DNA of 64,000 nucleotides from Morchella semilibera. Lineage: Eukaryota; Ascomycota; Pezizomycetes; Pezizales; Morchellaceae. Position numbers and translations under genes: made by a program. Below the pieces are notes generated by a model, which ran no database searches, was not told the DNA's origin, and saw only the letters and a list, made by a program, of their open reading frames with translations. This document shows, piece by piece, positions 1-13,497 of this stretch (its first letter is position 1; each line of letters opens with the position of its first letter). The stretch is taken from positions 3,712,588 to 3,776,587 of the forward strand of contig CM018603.1 in NCBI GenBank assembly GCA_009192285.1, read 5' to 3'.

Positions 1-3000
1 CAGCGCAATTGTCCAATAGGGATAATAATAAAATCATATATCGCATCTTAACTCTCCCGATCCCGAACCACTCTCTTGTCCCCGGGTCTCTGAGATTCCC
101 CACGGGGAACAGGAGCAATGGCAACGGTGGCATAGGGTTAACTTGTAGCTTATGAGTGCCCAACGGGTTTCGAACTTGTCATTGGCTACGATTATTAAGG
201 ATGTCAGTCGCTTACTCACCAAATGACCAACCTCATGTTGAACAGTTGCCTACTAACTATATGGACTGGATAAATAGGTATAATCTGTGTGACCTTGGAC
301 CAGAAACCGTGATGCACATACCCGTTAAGAAGAAAAAACAAGGAACCAGAGAACTAGAGAAAGTCGATACTAGAACCATAGACCGCGGACAGAACCTACT
401 CTACAAAGAAGCTAAAAAAAAAGAAAGAAAAAAAACGGAACTATGTTTTTAGAACCCCTTATACAAGGCCTAATTATGGCCACATGATCTCACAGGAATC
501 CGAGCTCATTTCTTTTGATACTAATTTGGAAATGCTGTACTGGTATACCTGCTCTATACAGTGAAAATCAACTGTAAGTGCTGACAGCACGCAAGTACCT
601 GTACGAGTTCACAGACAGGGGTAAGCTGACTCGAGATAAAAAAAGGCTCCTTAGTCACGTGCAGGACTTCCTTTCTGAGGTCCGTGGCTAAACTCTCCGG
701 GAGTTTTATTACGTACTTTTTAGATCATGTAGTCTCACCCGTCCTCGTTTATAAACATGCTTTGGAGCCGGAACTCTCGGTATAAGTACTTAATTGCTAG
801 ACAAGGCATTACTCCTCCTCGAGGTTGCTATCAGTATTCCTCACCAAAAGTAAAAGAAAGGAGGTTGTGGCATTAATTGATATGCAGTACCGCTGCGGAA
901 GGCCGTCTACCCTGCCTTTGCGAGACAAACTGTACGTCGAGCACCGCGAGGAAATCCGCAGATTTGCTCACTCTTTACGATATATAAATACATGTATATA
1001 TCAAGTCGGCTGAGCCCCCCGGGAAAACTTAATGGATTGATCAATCAAACCCCCCAGGAAAGTTAAACTGGCCATCTGAAAATGGCACCTTCTTCATCCG
1101 TTAGGACATACGGAGCTTAAGTTAGAGCTATATTTTTCTTACCTCGAATGTCCAGGAAGTAAGCTGGGCTTACTACCAACACGCGTACCTGGTGGCTCGG
1201 CCGTGGAACTCTATTCCAGGAGCCATATTGATCTTTCGACATTCTTGATAGACCTAAATTCCATAATTCTAGGACTATCTACATAACTGGACTGCACAGA
1301 AAGAATCACTCGGGGAATCAGCGACCGGGTTTATGTGGGAAGAAGCAAGATTCCTCGAGAATCCCGACCCGAGACCTTTTAGATTTAATAGACGTACAAA
1401 GGACTGTGCCTAGATCACATGAAACCTGCAGCAGTGCATGGAAGGAAAAAGTGACCTTCCAAGCGCGTCAAGATGGTACCTGCATTGGCTTGGTCAGATA
1501 GTAATGGTAATATATATACATAATGCGGATTCGGGAAATGACCTGGGCTTCCCTGAGTTCCGGGACTCGTATTCATGGCAAGATTGGTATTTTACTTAGG
1601 CTGATCACTGATCACAAAAATATAACCCCCACCTGTTCTGTAATGAGTGCAGTGTGAGGGTGCCGCTATAAGGTGATGCATGTTTGGCCAATTTCAAGTC
1701 TATTTAGATATACGACCACACATGCGGCTAGATAAGAATATTGGGTTCCGGCCCAGAGAACCTTTAAGGAGTCCGAGCTAAATAGCATAATAGCATAATC
1801 GGGTAGCACTCAATTGTCTGTTGAACTCGTCCGGCCTATCTGGCGTGATCCTCCTATTCAATTCTGTAGGACATCCTGAGCCGACCCGACCCTCCCAGTC
1901 TTCCGACCACCCGACCGTTAGAACTTGAAATCACCAGTACAAGTCAGGGAGAATTTCAACCTTGATTCTAATACCAAGTTCAGCCGTCTGGTGGAGGATA
2001 GGTTCTGGTATGGTATTAAGGCATCCGTAACTAAACCAGGATGCAGATCGCGACAAGAGGTCGAGCTAAAGAACCACCACAAGAAACTTTCTCGGAATAC
2101 CGCGACTACATCGTATACCATACCGTTACAGTTCCGATGAGGTCTGCGTTTCGGAATCTTAAAGAAACGTTGAGGAGATCTCACCCGGGCCCGGGAACTT
2201 ACCTGTCGGTTTACTATTGTGTTGGTGTCTGCGTTGCTCTGAACGGACGAGCCAGGCATCGGAACCCGGGGAAGCCATTACCGCATGCTTAGGCCCCGCA
2301 CTGTTATGAGGGATACACACGATCCGTTAGGATACCTTTTAATTTTATCTGTAAACGGGCCCAGATACCGGCATACGGCGGAGACCGGTGTTCAGGTCGC
2401 ACCTATGTTTACTTCACCACTTATCACTCGATCGCGCGGCTTACCCCATCGCAATATTACGATCGGGAAATTCGACATGTCAGATTTGTACCAACTCTCT
2501 CCCGATAGGGCTATATTCCGAGAGTTATGCGTGGCCTAAAACTTGACGACTTGAATAAGCTTGCGCCCCGGTGTATGTGCAGCACACCCAGCGCCTCTGC
2601 GAATAGTACGCCTCGCCTCGCGGGCCGGTAGCGATATGTATACACAAAAGTGACAGCACTGTAATTTACCCGCAATACGCGGGAGACATACCCTCAGGCT
2701 TAGACTGGCCTATGAGCGGAGCCTGCACGGTCCAACGCGGTGGGGGGTCGGCTTGCACACGGTACCAGCACTCGCCCGGACTGCTCCGCCCCAGGCGTTC
2801 CACAGCTTACAGCTCGAAGAACTCGTTTTGACAATGCCGTACAGATGGGGGGAGGGAGATATCAATGGTAAGGACTAGAGATTGTTCACACTACAATACG
2901 GGCGTAGACATGAGGCTGAGTTGTCTCGATAGCCTTAGGAAATGACGTCGTTTTAGTACAAATGGCTTCTATGCAACTATGGACCTCATGTCATCGTGGA

Positions 3001-4700
3001 GAAGAGATTGTGATCTCTCGTGGCTCTCAAATGAAGGGTTGATGCGCATTCTCCAGCCGCAGACACGTTACAGTAGAGACGTTCATGCTCCTCCACTCGG
3101 ATATGATCTACTAGAGCTAACACCCGCTAGTGGCGCTCCAATGAATGACAGTTGAGACCCGACAAGAGAAACCGTTCAGCCGTAAAAGACAAGAAGAGAT
3201 CGTCAATTTCATGTGGGGCAATCAACGGTTGGCTGTAACTCCCCACCCCCCCCCCCCCTGAAACCCGGTCAAGGGATATGGAAAGCTTAAATAAAACCTT
3301 CCTGGGCGTGAGCGCTTTGATATAGGATGTTGCCCCAAACTGGAAGATCACTACTTAAAAAGATCTACTCCAAGTCAAAATACCTATTTATTGGGATTAT
3401 CATTAAGGGCTACTTTTCTCGCTTGCGGGTGAACAAAAAAATCTCGCTCCTGACATGAGACGTTGAGTCGGTCGCATCCAAGGAATTCTGCGTGATATTG
3501 GGCAAAGCTCCAGTGGCTTAAGGTTCTAGATAACACGTCACGGTCTATTTGGTGTTCACTCGTGTAACTGAGCTGGTTTAAGAGAGCTGGTAACATTCGT
3601 ATCTTATTAACCTAAAGATTCATAATAGTAAAAGTATGTGCAGGGAAGGAGGACAGGATTAAGACTTTAGGGAAAATTAAGACACGTATAGACATAGGTA
3701 ATCAGGTAAAAAGCAGTATTCTATTGGATCTATTCGTTAGCTTCGTTAAGGACTAGAGGATTATTAATATTATAAAGGTTAGTGAAATATTTGGAATTAC
3801 TTGGGTAGCATTTGAGGCCAAAAAGGGCTATCTCTTTTTCCACCTTCTCTTTGTAGCAGAACTAGGGGATGATAAGGTTGGATTTGGTATAAAATCACCA
3901 AATATCACTCGGCGCATGGCTTCTAAATCATGTTTCGTCAATCATCGCTGCCCTTTAAAGATTGGGAAACCGTGTCTGAACATATAACATTGATAAATTA
4001 CATCCAGCTACTTCTTAGTTGGCCGGACCACTCCTTTTGCAACACATTCCGTTAATTCACCGTCAAACCCCTTGATGATATGATCATCATATCCATATAT
4101 ATATATATTATGTACTCAAGACATTCCCAAAGAATAATTCTAGAGTGGGAGTTTACCTTCCTACAACTATCTACATTTAAATAATGTGGTTTACGCGCCT
4201 GTCCAAAGGCTGTTAAACAGCTCGCTTCCTATCCTTTGCTATCTTACCCAAAGTATTTCTCTCATAATTTGGGGGACTACAACGCCCTGGATTTGAAAGA
4301 TTACTTCCGCTTGATATCTATAACTTCGTTTATGGCCCTTGGCCAAGGGCCATATGGAGCACACGGCTTTGGGTGAGCAGAGCTGCGTCACCGATAATCA
4401 CTCGGATAGGTATGGCTGTTGATATTAGAATTGTTGTTGCGAGTCTGGGAAAATATATCATGACTGTAATAGTTGTGATAAGGTCTAGGCCGCTATGGTA
4501 TGTTGTTATAAAAGGGCTGCTAGGTTCCCTCCGTATTACAATAAGATATGGGTTTGTTCCGCTGCTAGTCAATATTTTGTGGAATTCATTCATTCATTCA
4601 TACGCACATTTATAGAAGCAAAAAAAGACGGAATGTTGGTTTGCTATGGATATATAGACAGGAAATTGAATGTTTACATGTGAATACTTAGTAACTAATT
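1..4700. other. gene-poor region, no supported gene
   Basis: Only short overlapping reading frames on both strands, none with a recognisable domain, a consistent intron pattern or a biased composition. It contains a run of about 14 C near 3246-3259 and scattered AT-rich stretches such as 4077-4110. Nothing here supports an RNA gene or an intact mobile element. The region may be decayed repeat DNA, but I see no terminal repeats that would prove it. Confidence 0.6.
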
Positions 4701-4817
4701 GAAAATATGTTCCAAAGTCAGGATTAGGAGTGATGTACTTCCCCCCAACCTTTAAGACTTCATCATGAACACGGCCACAATAACCGACCACCGCAAGCAT
4801 AATAGTTCCAACCTCAT

Positions 4818-5045
4818 TCAAAGGATACCCATCATCGATGCCTCATGCCTTTGGGCAGGCAGAAACCCCGAACGCCTCCTCATTCCAGAGCACAGTGCAC
4901 CTGTGGTTAAGATAGCAGTAAAACTTTTACTGTGCTTCCGGAAACCTTGCTCGACCCAGACGTTGGCGGTTTTAATGGTGCTTCCGGCAAGGGCGAGAAG
5001 GGCAACAAGTAGGGAGATAACGAAGGCGCGTTTGAGAATGTTCAT
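4818..5045 (-). pseudogene. possible small secreted protein gene, probably broken
   Basis: A minus-strand ATG at 5045 opens a 75-codon frame. Its first ~25 residues look like a classical signal peptide: Met-Asn-Ile-Leu-Lys-Arg, then a long Leu/Val/Ala core ending in Ala-Gly-Ser. After about 40 residues this frame becomes low in character, while another frame of the same strand (about 4940 down to 4847) reads as a cysteine-containing tail (FYCYLNHRCTVLWNEEAF and then CPKA-stop). The switch falls beside a short A run near 4918-4921. I infer either a frameshifted small secreted protein gene or a short intron I cannot place. No family is recognised and the protein could be spurious. Confidence 0.25.
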
Positions 5046-5049
5046 GTTT

Positions 5050-7590
5050 AGGGGCCTGATGCTAACGAGCAGATAGAGGAAGTTTAATAGCTTCTGACTA
5101 ACGATGTGGGAGAGATAAGTAGGCGCAAAGGATTCAAATTGATGATTTGTGTTGAGGGGCACTAACGGAGAGAGGCATAAGAGTTGCCTTATAGATGGTA
5201 GTGTAGGCGGGCAGGAGATGGTGAAGCTATGGCCTTTTGTGTTTTTGCGCCGTGCCTGGGGTATCAATTCCTATTGACATTAGAATACATTTATGTACGA
5301 GCCACTATACCCCTGTATACGTATTAGAGTTTCTCCATAATTGTTTACTTCTTTTCCCTTCATTCTATTGTGAAAATCTGTACAAACCTAACTTAGATTG
5401 GATAGTTTTGCCATTAAAGTTTGATATCCAGAAAATTCCACCGCCGAATTTGACAGGATCAAATGGCGAATTTCTCCAAATCTTTGATATTGATAACAGC
5501 CGATTAAATCTTACTCCTCTTTCTAGTTTATCGATACATATGCATAAGCATAAGAAGCTGGTCCATCTGGGAACGCATCATTTTAATAGTTACCGATTGA
5601 GAGCCAGAAGGTTTCCGTAGTTGTAATAACCCTTTGATCGAGCTCGATGTAGATATGATTTTGTCTAATCAATACTGACGTACCTAGGGTGCCATTTAAT
5701 TAAATTGGAGGTGGCGGCTAAGAGAGGGTAGTTGTATGCTAGTTCGTGTTAGGATCCCAATTTTTTTTTCCTTGGGGTGGATTTAAGACACCGTGGCCTC
5801 CTTGGTAGTGATAGTACATGTATCTTTGCCCTAAATGTAGCATCAGAAGTTCTAATTTCCTTGGTAGGTGGTTACTCTCCCAGTGTTCGCTTGCTTGTAA
5901 CGAGCAATACTATGGTTATATTAGTGCATGATGTGAGTGTATATATTTCCGGTAAATGACACTTTGGAACCTCCCCCGCTCCAACATTTGCTGAGGAAAG
6001 CCATATCGAAAAGTCCCGAAATCATTGATCCAGAACCTCTAGGACCATCTGGAGGACTGGTGGCCTACCTACTTAGACTTAATACAGTTTAATAATGTTC
6101 TATCGTCTTCCCCACGCTCAGACTCTCGTGCTGGCTCCCAAGTATCACTTTGGGGCACCTCAAAGCATAGATGAGATGGAGGGGCAAGACGATTTTGGGG
6201 CAAAGACTCGGTCTACCGTTGAAACCGTGATACATACAGCCAATGCTGCTATAGCGCAATCAGGCATTATTATCTCTTTAAGCCCAAAGTACATGTTCAT
6301 GACTGGTCGACTGCCTTTGCCGGTCCCTCATAAGCCCGCATATATCCTAATCTTCTCAACCGAACACTATCAATGACCATAGTAAGAGGGGGTAGTGGTG
6401 GATTGTACCGGCTTGTCACATCGTACATCTCGGAATCGTCGTATTGCAGGCCACGGCTCTCACTTGTTCGCACCGTTTCATTCCAGCATCTGGGTTTCGG
6501 GAGGCGCCCGAAGGTTCGACCAAGCACCTGAGCTCCTAGCTATCTTATCAGTCCTCATTTGCACATAGGATGCTCGGTGGCAGTGCCACCTAGATCTGCA
6601 AGCCTGACTTTTAATTCTTAAACCTAACCCTAGAACAACTGCCCTAACCCTGGTTTAGGGCAATGATTAGTTAGAGCAAACCCCTCAGGTCTATAAAAAT
6701 GTAGTGATTCTTTAATATTAATATAGTATCGATGGAGCCGAATTGTAATACAATGATCCTGGAGTCGGCTCGCATGGTGATGTGATTTAGGACTTTACCT
6801 TGCCTGGTAGAATATTACGCACCACGCACCTGTGGATATATATACTTGTTCGTCGGAATGCTCACATACAGAACCCGAATGAGATGAAATTATATTAGCA
6901 GCGGGCGCACGGTACTGGGGGGCTGACTGGTCTACCTACCATATATAGAAATAACATATGGCCAAGGCATCGAGATGCCACTATTTGGTACAATTGTTCG
7001 CGGAAGACTATAAACCCTACATGTAGTTGTCTCCACTTCTCTCGGAGAATTTAGAAGGGAAAAGGTGCCAAGGCCTTGACAAATTTACTGCTCGGTTACA
7101 ACCGTAGATCACCATCACGCTAATCTAATTTGTTAGTTCATGAAGAAAGGGGATTAAAATAATCTTTTTCGCGAGGCAGAACTTTTCTTCTCTCCCAACT
7201 TTATTTTCAGACATACAGTTGTTTATCTTGAAGGCGTCGAAAAAGAGCGAAATTACTACCACAGGAAAAGACTTTCCGGGCCATTTCGAGATAGAAATGA
7301 AAACGATGAGTGAGTGCTTGTCCCGTTCTTTCCGTTCAATGATCAAATGTGGTCGCCCAGCTGCAGGTCAAGTGTAATAAGAGGTTTTGATATAACTTCA
7401 CAACCACAACAGCTATTTTCGGTTATATGCGGAACTTTCCATCGCTATATAAAGCATTCTAATGTCATTCGTGGCTGTAAAGTAATATCAAAATCTCTAG
7501 ATTTTGCTTGTTACGTACTGGGTACATTCGTTGTTTAGACCTAACCCACTTCTCTCGACGTAGGGGATGAAGTTTATCTCGTCTAACAAT
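5050..7590. other. intergenic region, no supported gene
   Basis: No recognisable coding sequence. 6627-6662 carries CCTAACCCTAG and GCCCTAACCCTGG followed by TTTAGGGC, which resemble degenerate TTAGGG telomere units and form a 7-base hairpin (GCCCTAA/TTAGGGC). 7314-7590 might hide a first exon of the TRK gene downstream, but I could not identify one. Confidence 0.5.
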
Positions 7591-7597
7591 TCTAACA

Positions 7598-9414
7598 GGA
7601 TTACACGCGTCTCTTAGCTGTTTGCACTGGCAGTATATCTACTACTTCATATTGTATCTAGTGTCGTCCCTCGCATTTCAAGTTGCGGGCTTGCGAGGCG
7701 GGGCAAATGTGGGTTACCTCAACTCTCTGTTCTTATGTATTAGTGCAGGTACTGGAGCAGGACTTAACACGGTATGTCTACCCGTCTACCCACCCTCGCG
7801 CCCGAGGTTCTGATTATGTTTGTAGGTAAATCTGTCATCCCTCAACTCATTTCAACAGGCCATACTTTGGCTAAATATTATCGCGGGTTCACACATTTTT
7901 GTGTTCGCCGGGCTCGTTACCACACTCCGATTCAAATTATACAGGCAACAAAGCCGTCGTTTGATTCTTGCCCCATCGTCTACAGATGGCGTTGAAAACA
8001 CCAATGACGGAACCACGTACGCTATGACTGAGAATCCAGATGCCAGAGGCCCGATCAAACCAGATACAGAAGAAACATCAGTTACCGGCACAGTTGTGGA
8101 GAATTCAGCACTCCATGAAGACACCAGAGAGATCGACGCAAGGTATCAAGCATATGTTCTCCTCTCTTGGATCGTCCCACTCTACATGATCATTATCCAA
8201 CTATTGGGAGCTATTGCCCTAGGGTGGTTCATTTCCTCTCGCCACCCTGCGATCCCAGCAGAGAATCACGTCAATGCCTGGTGGGCTGGAGCATTTCTGA
8301 GTATTTCAGCATTCAATAATTCAGGGATGAGTCTTATTGACGGCAATATGACGCCTTTCTATAACTCTTACTTTGTATTATTGGTTATGACAGCTCTGAT
8401 CCTGCTGGGGAACACGATCTTCCCTATCATGTTGCGCGGGATTCTTAGAGCGCTTGAAAGAGTGATTCCAGAGACAGGCAGGTGGAGCGGACCGAGAGAT
8501 GGGTTGGAAATTATGGAAAGTGACAAAGCGAGAGTACTTTGCCCATATCTGTTTAGTGGTAGTCAGCTGGCTTGGTTGGCGGGGACTGTTGTTGTCTTCA
8601 ATGGCATTGATTGGGTGAGTTTATTTACCCAAACTAGGTGTCTTCTCTGTAATACGTGCTGATATGACCTTGTAGGCGGTTTTTGGGATTTCATCTGCTA
8701 GCAACACTGCGTTTAAAGGCTTCCCTGTTTCCGTTCGGGTAGTTGATGGTCTCTTCCAGGCCGCCGCTGTGCGAAGTGGTGGGTTTGGTGTTGTAAGCAT
8801 CCCATCCCTAAAGCTGTGTGTCCAAATCACATATCTACTTATGTAAGTCCTCTCGTCACCCATATTGATAACGAAAGCTTATATTTTTAGGATGTATATT
8901 TCATCGTTCCCTATTTGTGTAGATAACAGTCTTAAAAGCTCTCGACTTTCGGATCCAGAATCAGTAAGGAGGGCCAATAACTCCACGTATACCCTAGAGA
9001 GAGCAAGATTCCTTAAACACCAACTCAAGAGAACCTTTACGGTTGACGACTTTTGGTATGCCCCCCCCCATATATTCCCCAAGGCGGTTATCTGACATTA
9101 GTAGGATGCTGTTTATGACGATTTGGGTCATCGCCGCAATCGAATCTCCACATTTTTATGCGGACCCAGTATCGTACTCGATATTTAACATGGTGTTTGA
9201 AGTTATTTCTGCATACGGATGTGTCGGCGTCAGCATGGGGCATCCTGACATGTCGACCTCAATGAGCGGAGCTTTGAGGAGGGAGAGTCAGTTTGTAATC
9301 ATCATCGTTATGCTGCTTGGCAGGACGAGGGAGGCAAGAAAGGGTGTGTGGAGAGGTAATTGGGGGATCGGGTCGGACCCCGCTGAAGTTAGGGATAAGG
9401 AGAGGGAGGATTAG
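7598..9414 (+). CDS. TRK-family potassium transporter, 5' end not resolved
   Basis: Fungal TRK-type plasma-membrane K+ uptake transporter. Exons inferred from splice signals and frame: about 7598-7771, 7826-8614, 8676-8842, 8891-9055, 9105-9414. The four pore loops can be followed: TGAGLNTVNL (first), SAFNNSGMSLID (second), VRSGGFGVVSI (third) and FEVISAYGCVGVSMG (fourth), each carrying the filter Gly. After the third pore comes the family-typical LLMMYISSFPI, rejoined cleanly by the 8843-8890 intron, and the last intron restores DFWMLFMTIWVIAAIE. About 530 residues are visible, short for the fungal family, because the hydrophilic loop after the first pore is brief and the N-terminal segment is missing: there is no ATG in frame before 7622. 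The C-terminus (GRTREARKG) replaces the usual GRHRGLP motif and soon becomes basic and low complexity. It may be a divergent paralogue or a decaying copy. Confidence 0.82.
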
Positions 9415-12400
9415 ATGGTTATCTAGGTTAGGGTATTTTTCGTTTTGACCCCTATCTTTTTATGGTATGGATTTAGGCTGGATTGTCAAGTCATCAGGGG
9501 CTTGGATTGGGATATTGATGAATCATGAAGGGCTTGGACTGAAACATTGACGGGTCACGAGGGTTTAGACTGGGTTAGCGAATTACAGGGAGATACAAAA
9601 GGCGCTTTTACCATGTAGGTTGTTTTCGGATCTCTTTTTCGTTCATTCTGTTTTGTCTTAGTTATAACATAGATGGCGTACGTATATTGCAATACCTCTA
9701 GCTAGAATTTCTTAGGAATAAAGATGTAAGATTTCCTTGGAGATGACGAAAGTGTGATATATAATGGCTGCCAGTTAACCAGTGCAAATAAGGATTACTC
9801 AATACCCCCGTACAAGCCATAATATACCCTTGGCGGCACTGCACTTAAATCCATATAGGTGCATCCCACCACTCGTCGTAACAACATTTTTATCATCGCG
9901 GCCAGCCAAAATGCCCTACACGCACCCGAAGCTAGGTACATGTATTCATGGACGACGTCAAATTATGAGAATATACAAATTCTCTCCTTCTCTTTCTCTT
10001 CCCTGTCCCCTGCGCTGCTTCTCCTCTTCCTACTAGCCACCCTTTTCACCACCAAGTATATGACGCCTCTATAATCACGGAACCCCGTAGGAGTACTAAC
10101 AAAGCCCCGACCGATATTCCACACAATCGAGAGAACCTCAAATCTTTATCTCGCCGTTGAACTTGAATAACATTTACCCGCCTCCATTCAACACAGTGGG
10201 ACAGCCACGTGTTTCACAGAGCCTATCAACTCTGCAGCAACCCGTATGTTTCGGCGGAAAAACAAGGCAACAACGTTTCTTCCATCTCGGGATCCCAACA
10301 TGGATGAGCACCGTCACCGTATTCAGAGATACTCAACCCAGCAAAATCTTCATTCTGTCGCCACCGCCGACCGGACCACACACCAACCCTGAGACATGAC
10401 CAGAAAAGCACACACCACACCCACCCACACTCACACACACTGCCGTCAACCGCACCTCTCCCGCAAAAGGGAAAAAAAAAAATAAAAAATAAAAAAAATA
10501 AAGTTTAACCTTTTAGCCTTCCCGGCCCACCACCACCATCGAAAAGCCAAGCCCGTTCCCGGCAATCTCGGTTAAACTTTTTTGAGCCGCATGACGCAAT
10601 TTTCAAATGCATGCACGCACGGACCAGGCGCGCTATCGATAAGACAAACATCGGATGAACCCTGGTGGATGGGGTGGGTGCGGCGACTTCCAGCTGACGT
10701 TGGGGATTAAGTTGGTATGATATTAGTTGTATAATTAGCCTTTCATCTCTTCATGGCTCTTATACAACTTTGGAATGCTGCGCATTAGTGGGGGTTGTGC
10801 TGCGCCTTGCGTGGTAACGAACGTCAGGAATCGTTTAAGTCGCTCAAACCAAATGCTATGGTATTTGCGACCCTGTTATAAAAGGCGCAGCATCACTGAG
10901 TTGATAAAGTGGATACCTACTTGTGGCCTGGTAATATCGCGCCGTTACTTGTTATAAATCTCGATCTCAGACTTGCCTGGAGGCAAAAGAAGCCCCCAAA
11001 AACACACTGGGGCGCACATCTGGTGAATATTAGAAGGGAGGCTCTTTTCGCCTAACATTGACCAACCAGAACTTGGGTTTCATGGTGGAGGGCGCCGTAT
11101 GCTAATATGAGGAAGGCTACCAAGGCTTCGCATACGTCTTATAAATAATTAACCCAATGAAATATAACTTAGGCCTCGCATCGACCCCCCTCCAAAAAAG
11201 AACCCGAGCGAAAGCTGTTAGGTAAAGGATTCTCACACGGGCGGCCGGTAATCCAAAAGCAGGGAGTTTCTTCGTGGCTTAGTGTTCCTCGACTCGGGAT
11301 CGACTTCCGAGCAAGTATAATGGCGCCCTGGGGTTGATCTTTACCCCCTGGCAATAATTTTGCGCCATGACCAGTGGTAAATTTCTCGGTCGGACACATA
11401 CATACATTGCCCAGCCGTAAAAAAGCACTACACCGTTATGGGCTCATGTTTAGCCTCTAAATTTGGTCTTCATGAAATATCTAGGGTTTCTGATATTACT
11501 AAATCGAGCCATCTTATGAGGGAATGAATTATACAAGTAAATTTGGACCATTCTAGTCGTTGCGATTCGCGAAAAAGCAACAGCGAGGCATTGTGGTGCT
11601 TTATGATAAGGGTGTGCTGCGCTATCAGCTCCCCTCAAATTCCATACATCCTTTCAGCCACTCATCAGGTCCAAAACAGTTTAGAACGCTTTAACCTATA
11701 CATAGGGAAGGAAAGAAAATCAGAATGACCCGGAGATTTATGCTGCTAGTACGCGTCACGCCCAGGGCCTCTGAATTCCTATAAAAGCCACTCGTATAAG
11801 GGCGAACAGCATAGAACAAAAACTCTGGTTGAGTCAATATATCATTCTAGCCTCTTTAATTTCGTTCCAGGATTGCGTGGAAGAGTGGCGAGCACTTTGG
11901 CCGAGTGATATCTTGTGCAAGCAACCTAGCAAAGGCTGTTGCCGCGACGATTTCAAGGGCGAGTGATCTCTCGTGTTTCAAACACCCAGACTCCACTAGG
12001 TTGCATACATTCTAAACATGACCTCTGCAGGCGGATAGGCTACATATCCCGGGGGGTGAATGTGATGCCATGGAAGTGGAGGCCGTATGGAATCGATTAC
12101 TGATACGATATGAAACTGCTCGTCAATTCGTGACGTTTCTGGACCCGACCACTATTGCATGCCATACAAAAAGGTAGCCTTGACGGGGCTTTTCTGTGTA
12201 TGCAATAGCAGTTGAGTCCGGAAACGCTATGAAATTACGAGCATTATGAATAACCCCCCAATAACCGCCTTGGTAATTACGGAACGCTATAGCATGCATC
12301 TCCCTTTAATTCGGTCACGGATGTTAACTTCGCCACAGTCTCTTTGCTGGGACAGGAGGAATAGAGAAGAGGTGTACGAAACATTTGTGCCTGCCGTAGG

Positions 12401-13370
12401 TGAAGAAACCTCAAACCTTTGAACCCCCAAACACAAGCCACGAAATATGAGAGGAGTGGAGAGTGACAGAAATGGAAATAATTAACCGTATAACATTTCA
12501 ATGCAGCCCGGACCTGCAATTAAACACTTTTTCCAAGATTAAGCCCAGACACTTCGACCACCGGTGCACCCCAACAGATCTGCGTTCTAATCTCAACCCT
12601 CCCGCCCGGCGAGAAATTTGGAAAGGAACGAAACATTGGCATCATGAATAGACAGGGAGATCTGGGGAGGGTCAAAGTCCCCCGCTTACCCGCTCCGCCC
12701 CGCCACCACCACCCCCGCCCCTCCTCTCCCGCCCTTCCCCTCTCCCGCTGCATGAGGCCCGTAGTTACATGTGTGAGCAGCTACATACAGTATAGGACTC
12801 GCCCAAAATCTCGCCATACTGCTGCTCTCCACAACCACCGGCCGAACCCGCGCATATGGCTAGTCGCGAACGATGGAAAGCCCCAACCAATCAGTTACTT
12901 TGTGACTACCCATCGGCAGTGTGTAGAGAGATGATATTTCTTATTGGCCGCCATTACATCCGAAACCGCATTTTTTTTTTCCCTGCCCGAGGGTGGAGGA
13001 GGGAAAAAAAACCGTTCTCGTTGTGCGTGCGTGCGTGCCTGCCACATGGATATGCCTAGCTACACTAAGCTCCACACTAGGGCTAAACATGTAATGGTGA
13101 TACACTCAATGTATCAGTATCATGAATTCACCCCGAGCCTAGCATTCTAGAACCTCTGGGGGTCCATGTATCGAGGGGGGCCCTAGCTCCTCCGTTCTTT
13201 GTGGGCGATTCTTATCCACGTTCTTTTGCTTGTAGCTTGGGATTGGGGTTTGAGGCTCTCTCTCTCTCTCTGTCTCTCAGACTAAGACTAACATCACGGA
13301 CAGGCGTAATTGAGTACTCGGTGTGCAGCAAATGTCTCCGTGATTACGGTCATGATGCATTTATTTATTT
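9415..13370. other. intergenic region, no supported gene
   Basis: No frame with recognisable domains. Simple-sequence features: an A/T-rich tract at 10468-10503, C-rich stretches near 12680-12740, a short GTGC repeat near 13023-13035, and a CT dinucleotide run at 13255-13278. Frames in this span are short, mutually overlapping and compositionally like the surrounding non-coding DNA. Confidence 0.6.
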
Positions 13371-13462
13371 GTTTATTTAAATTTTTTTTTCCCCCTCCCC
13401 TTCTTCCCTTTCTGAGTTTCCTGATGATCTTGGTCCCTATGTTCACATAAAACAATCAAGAC

Positions 13463-13497
<35 letters not shown>

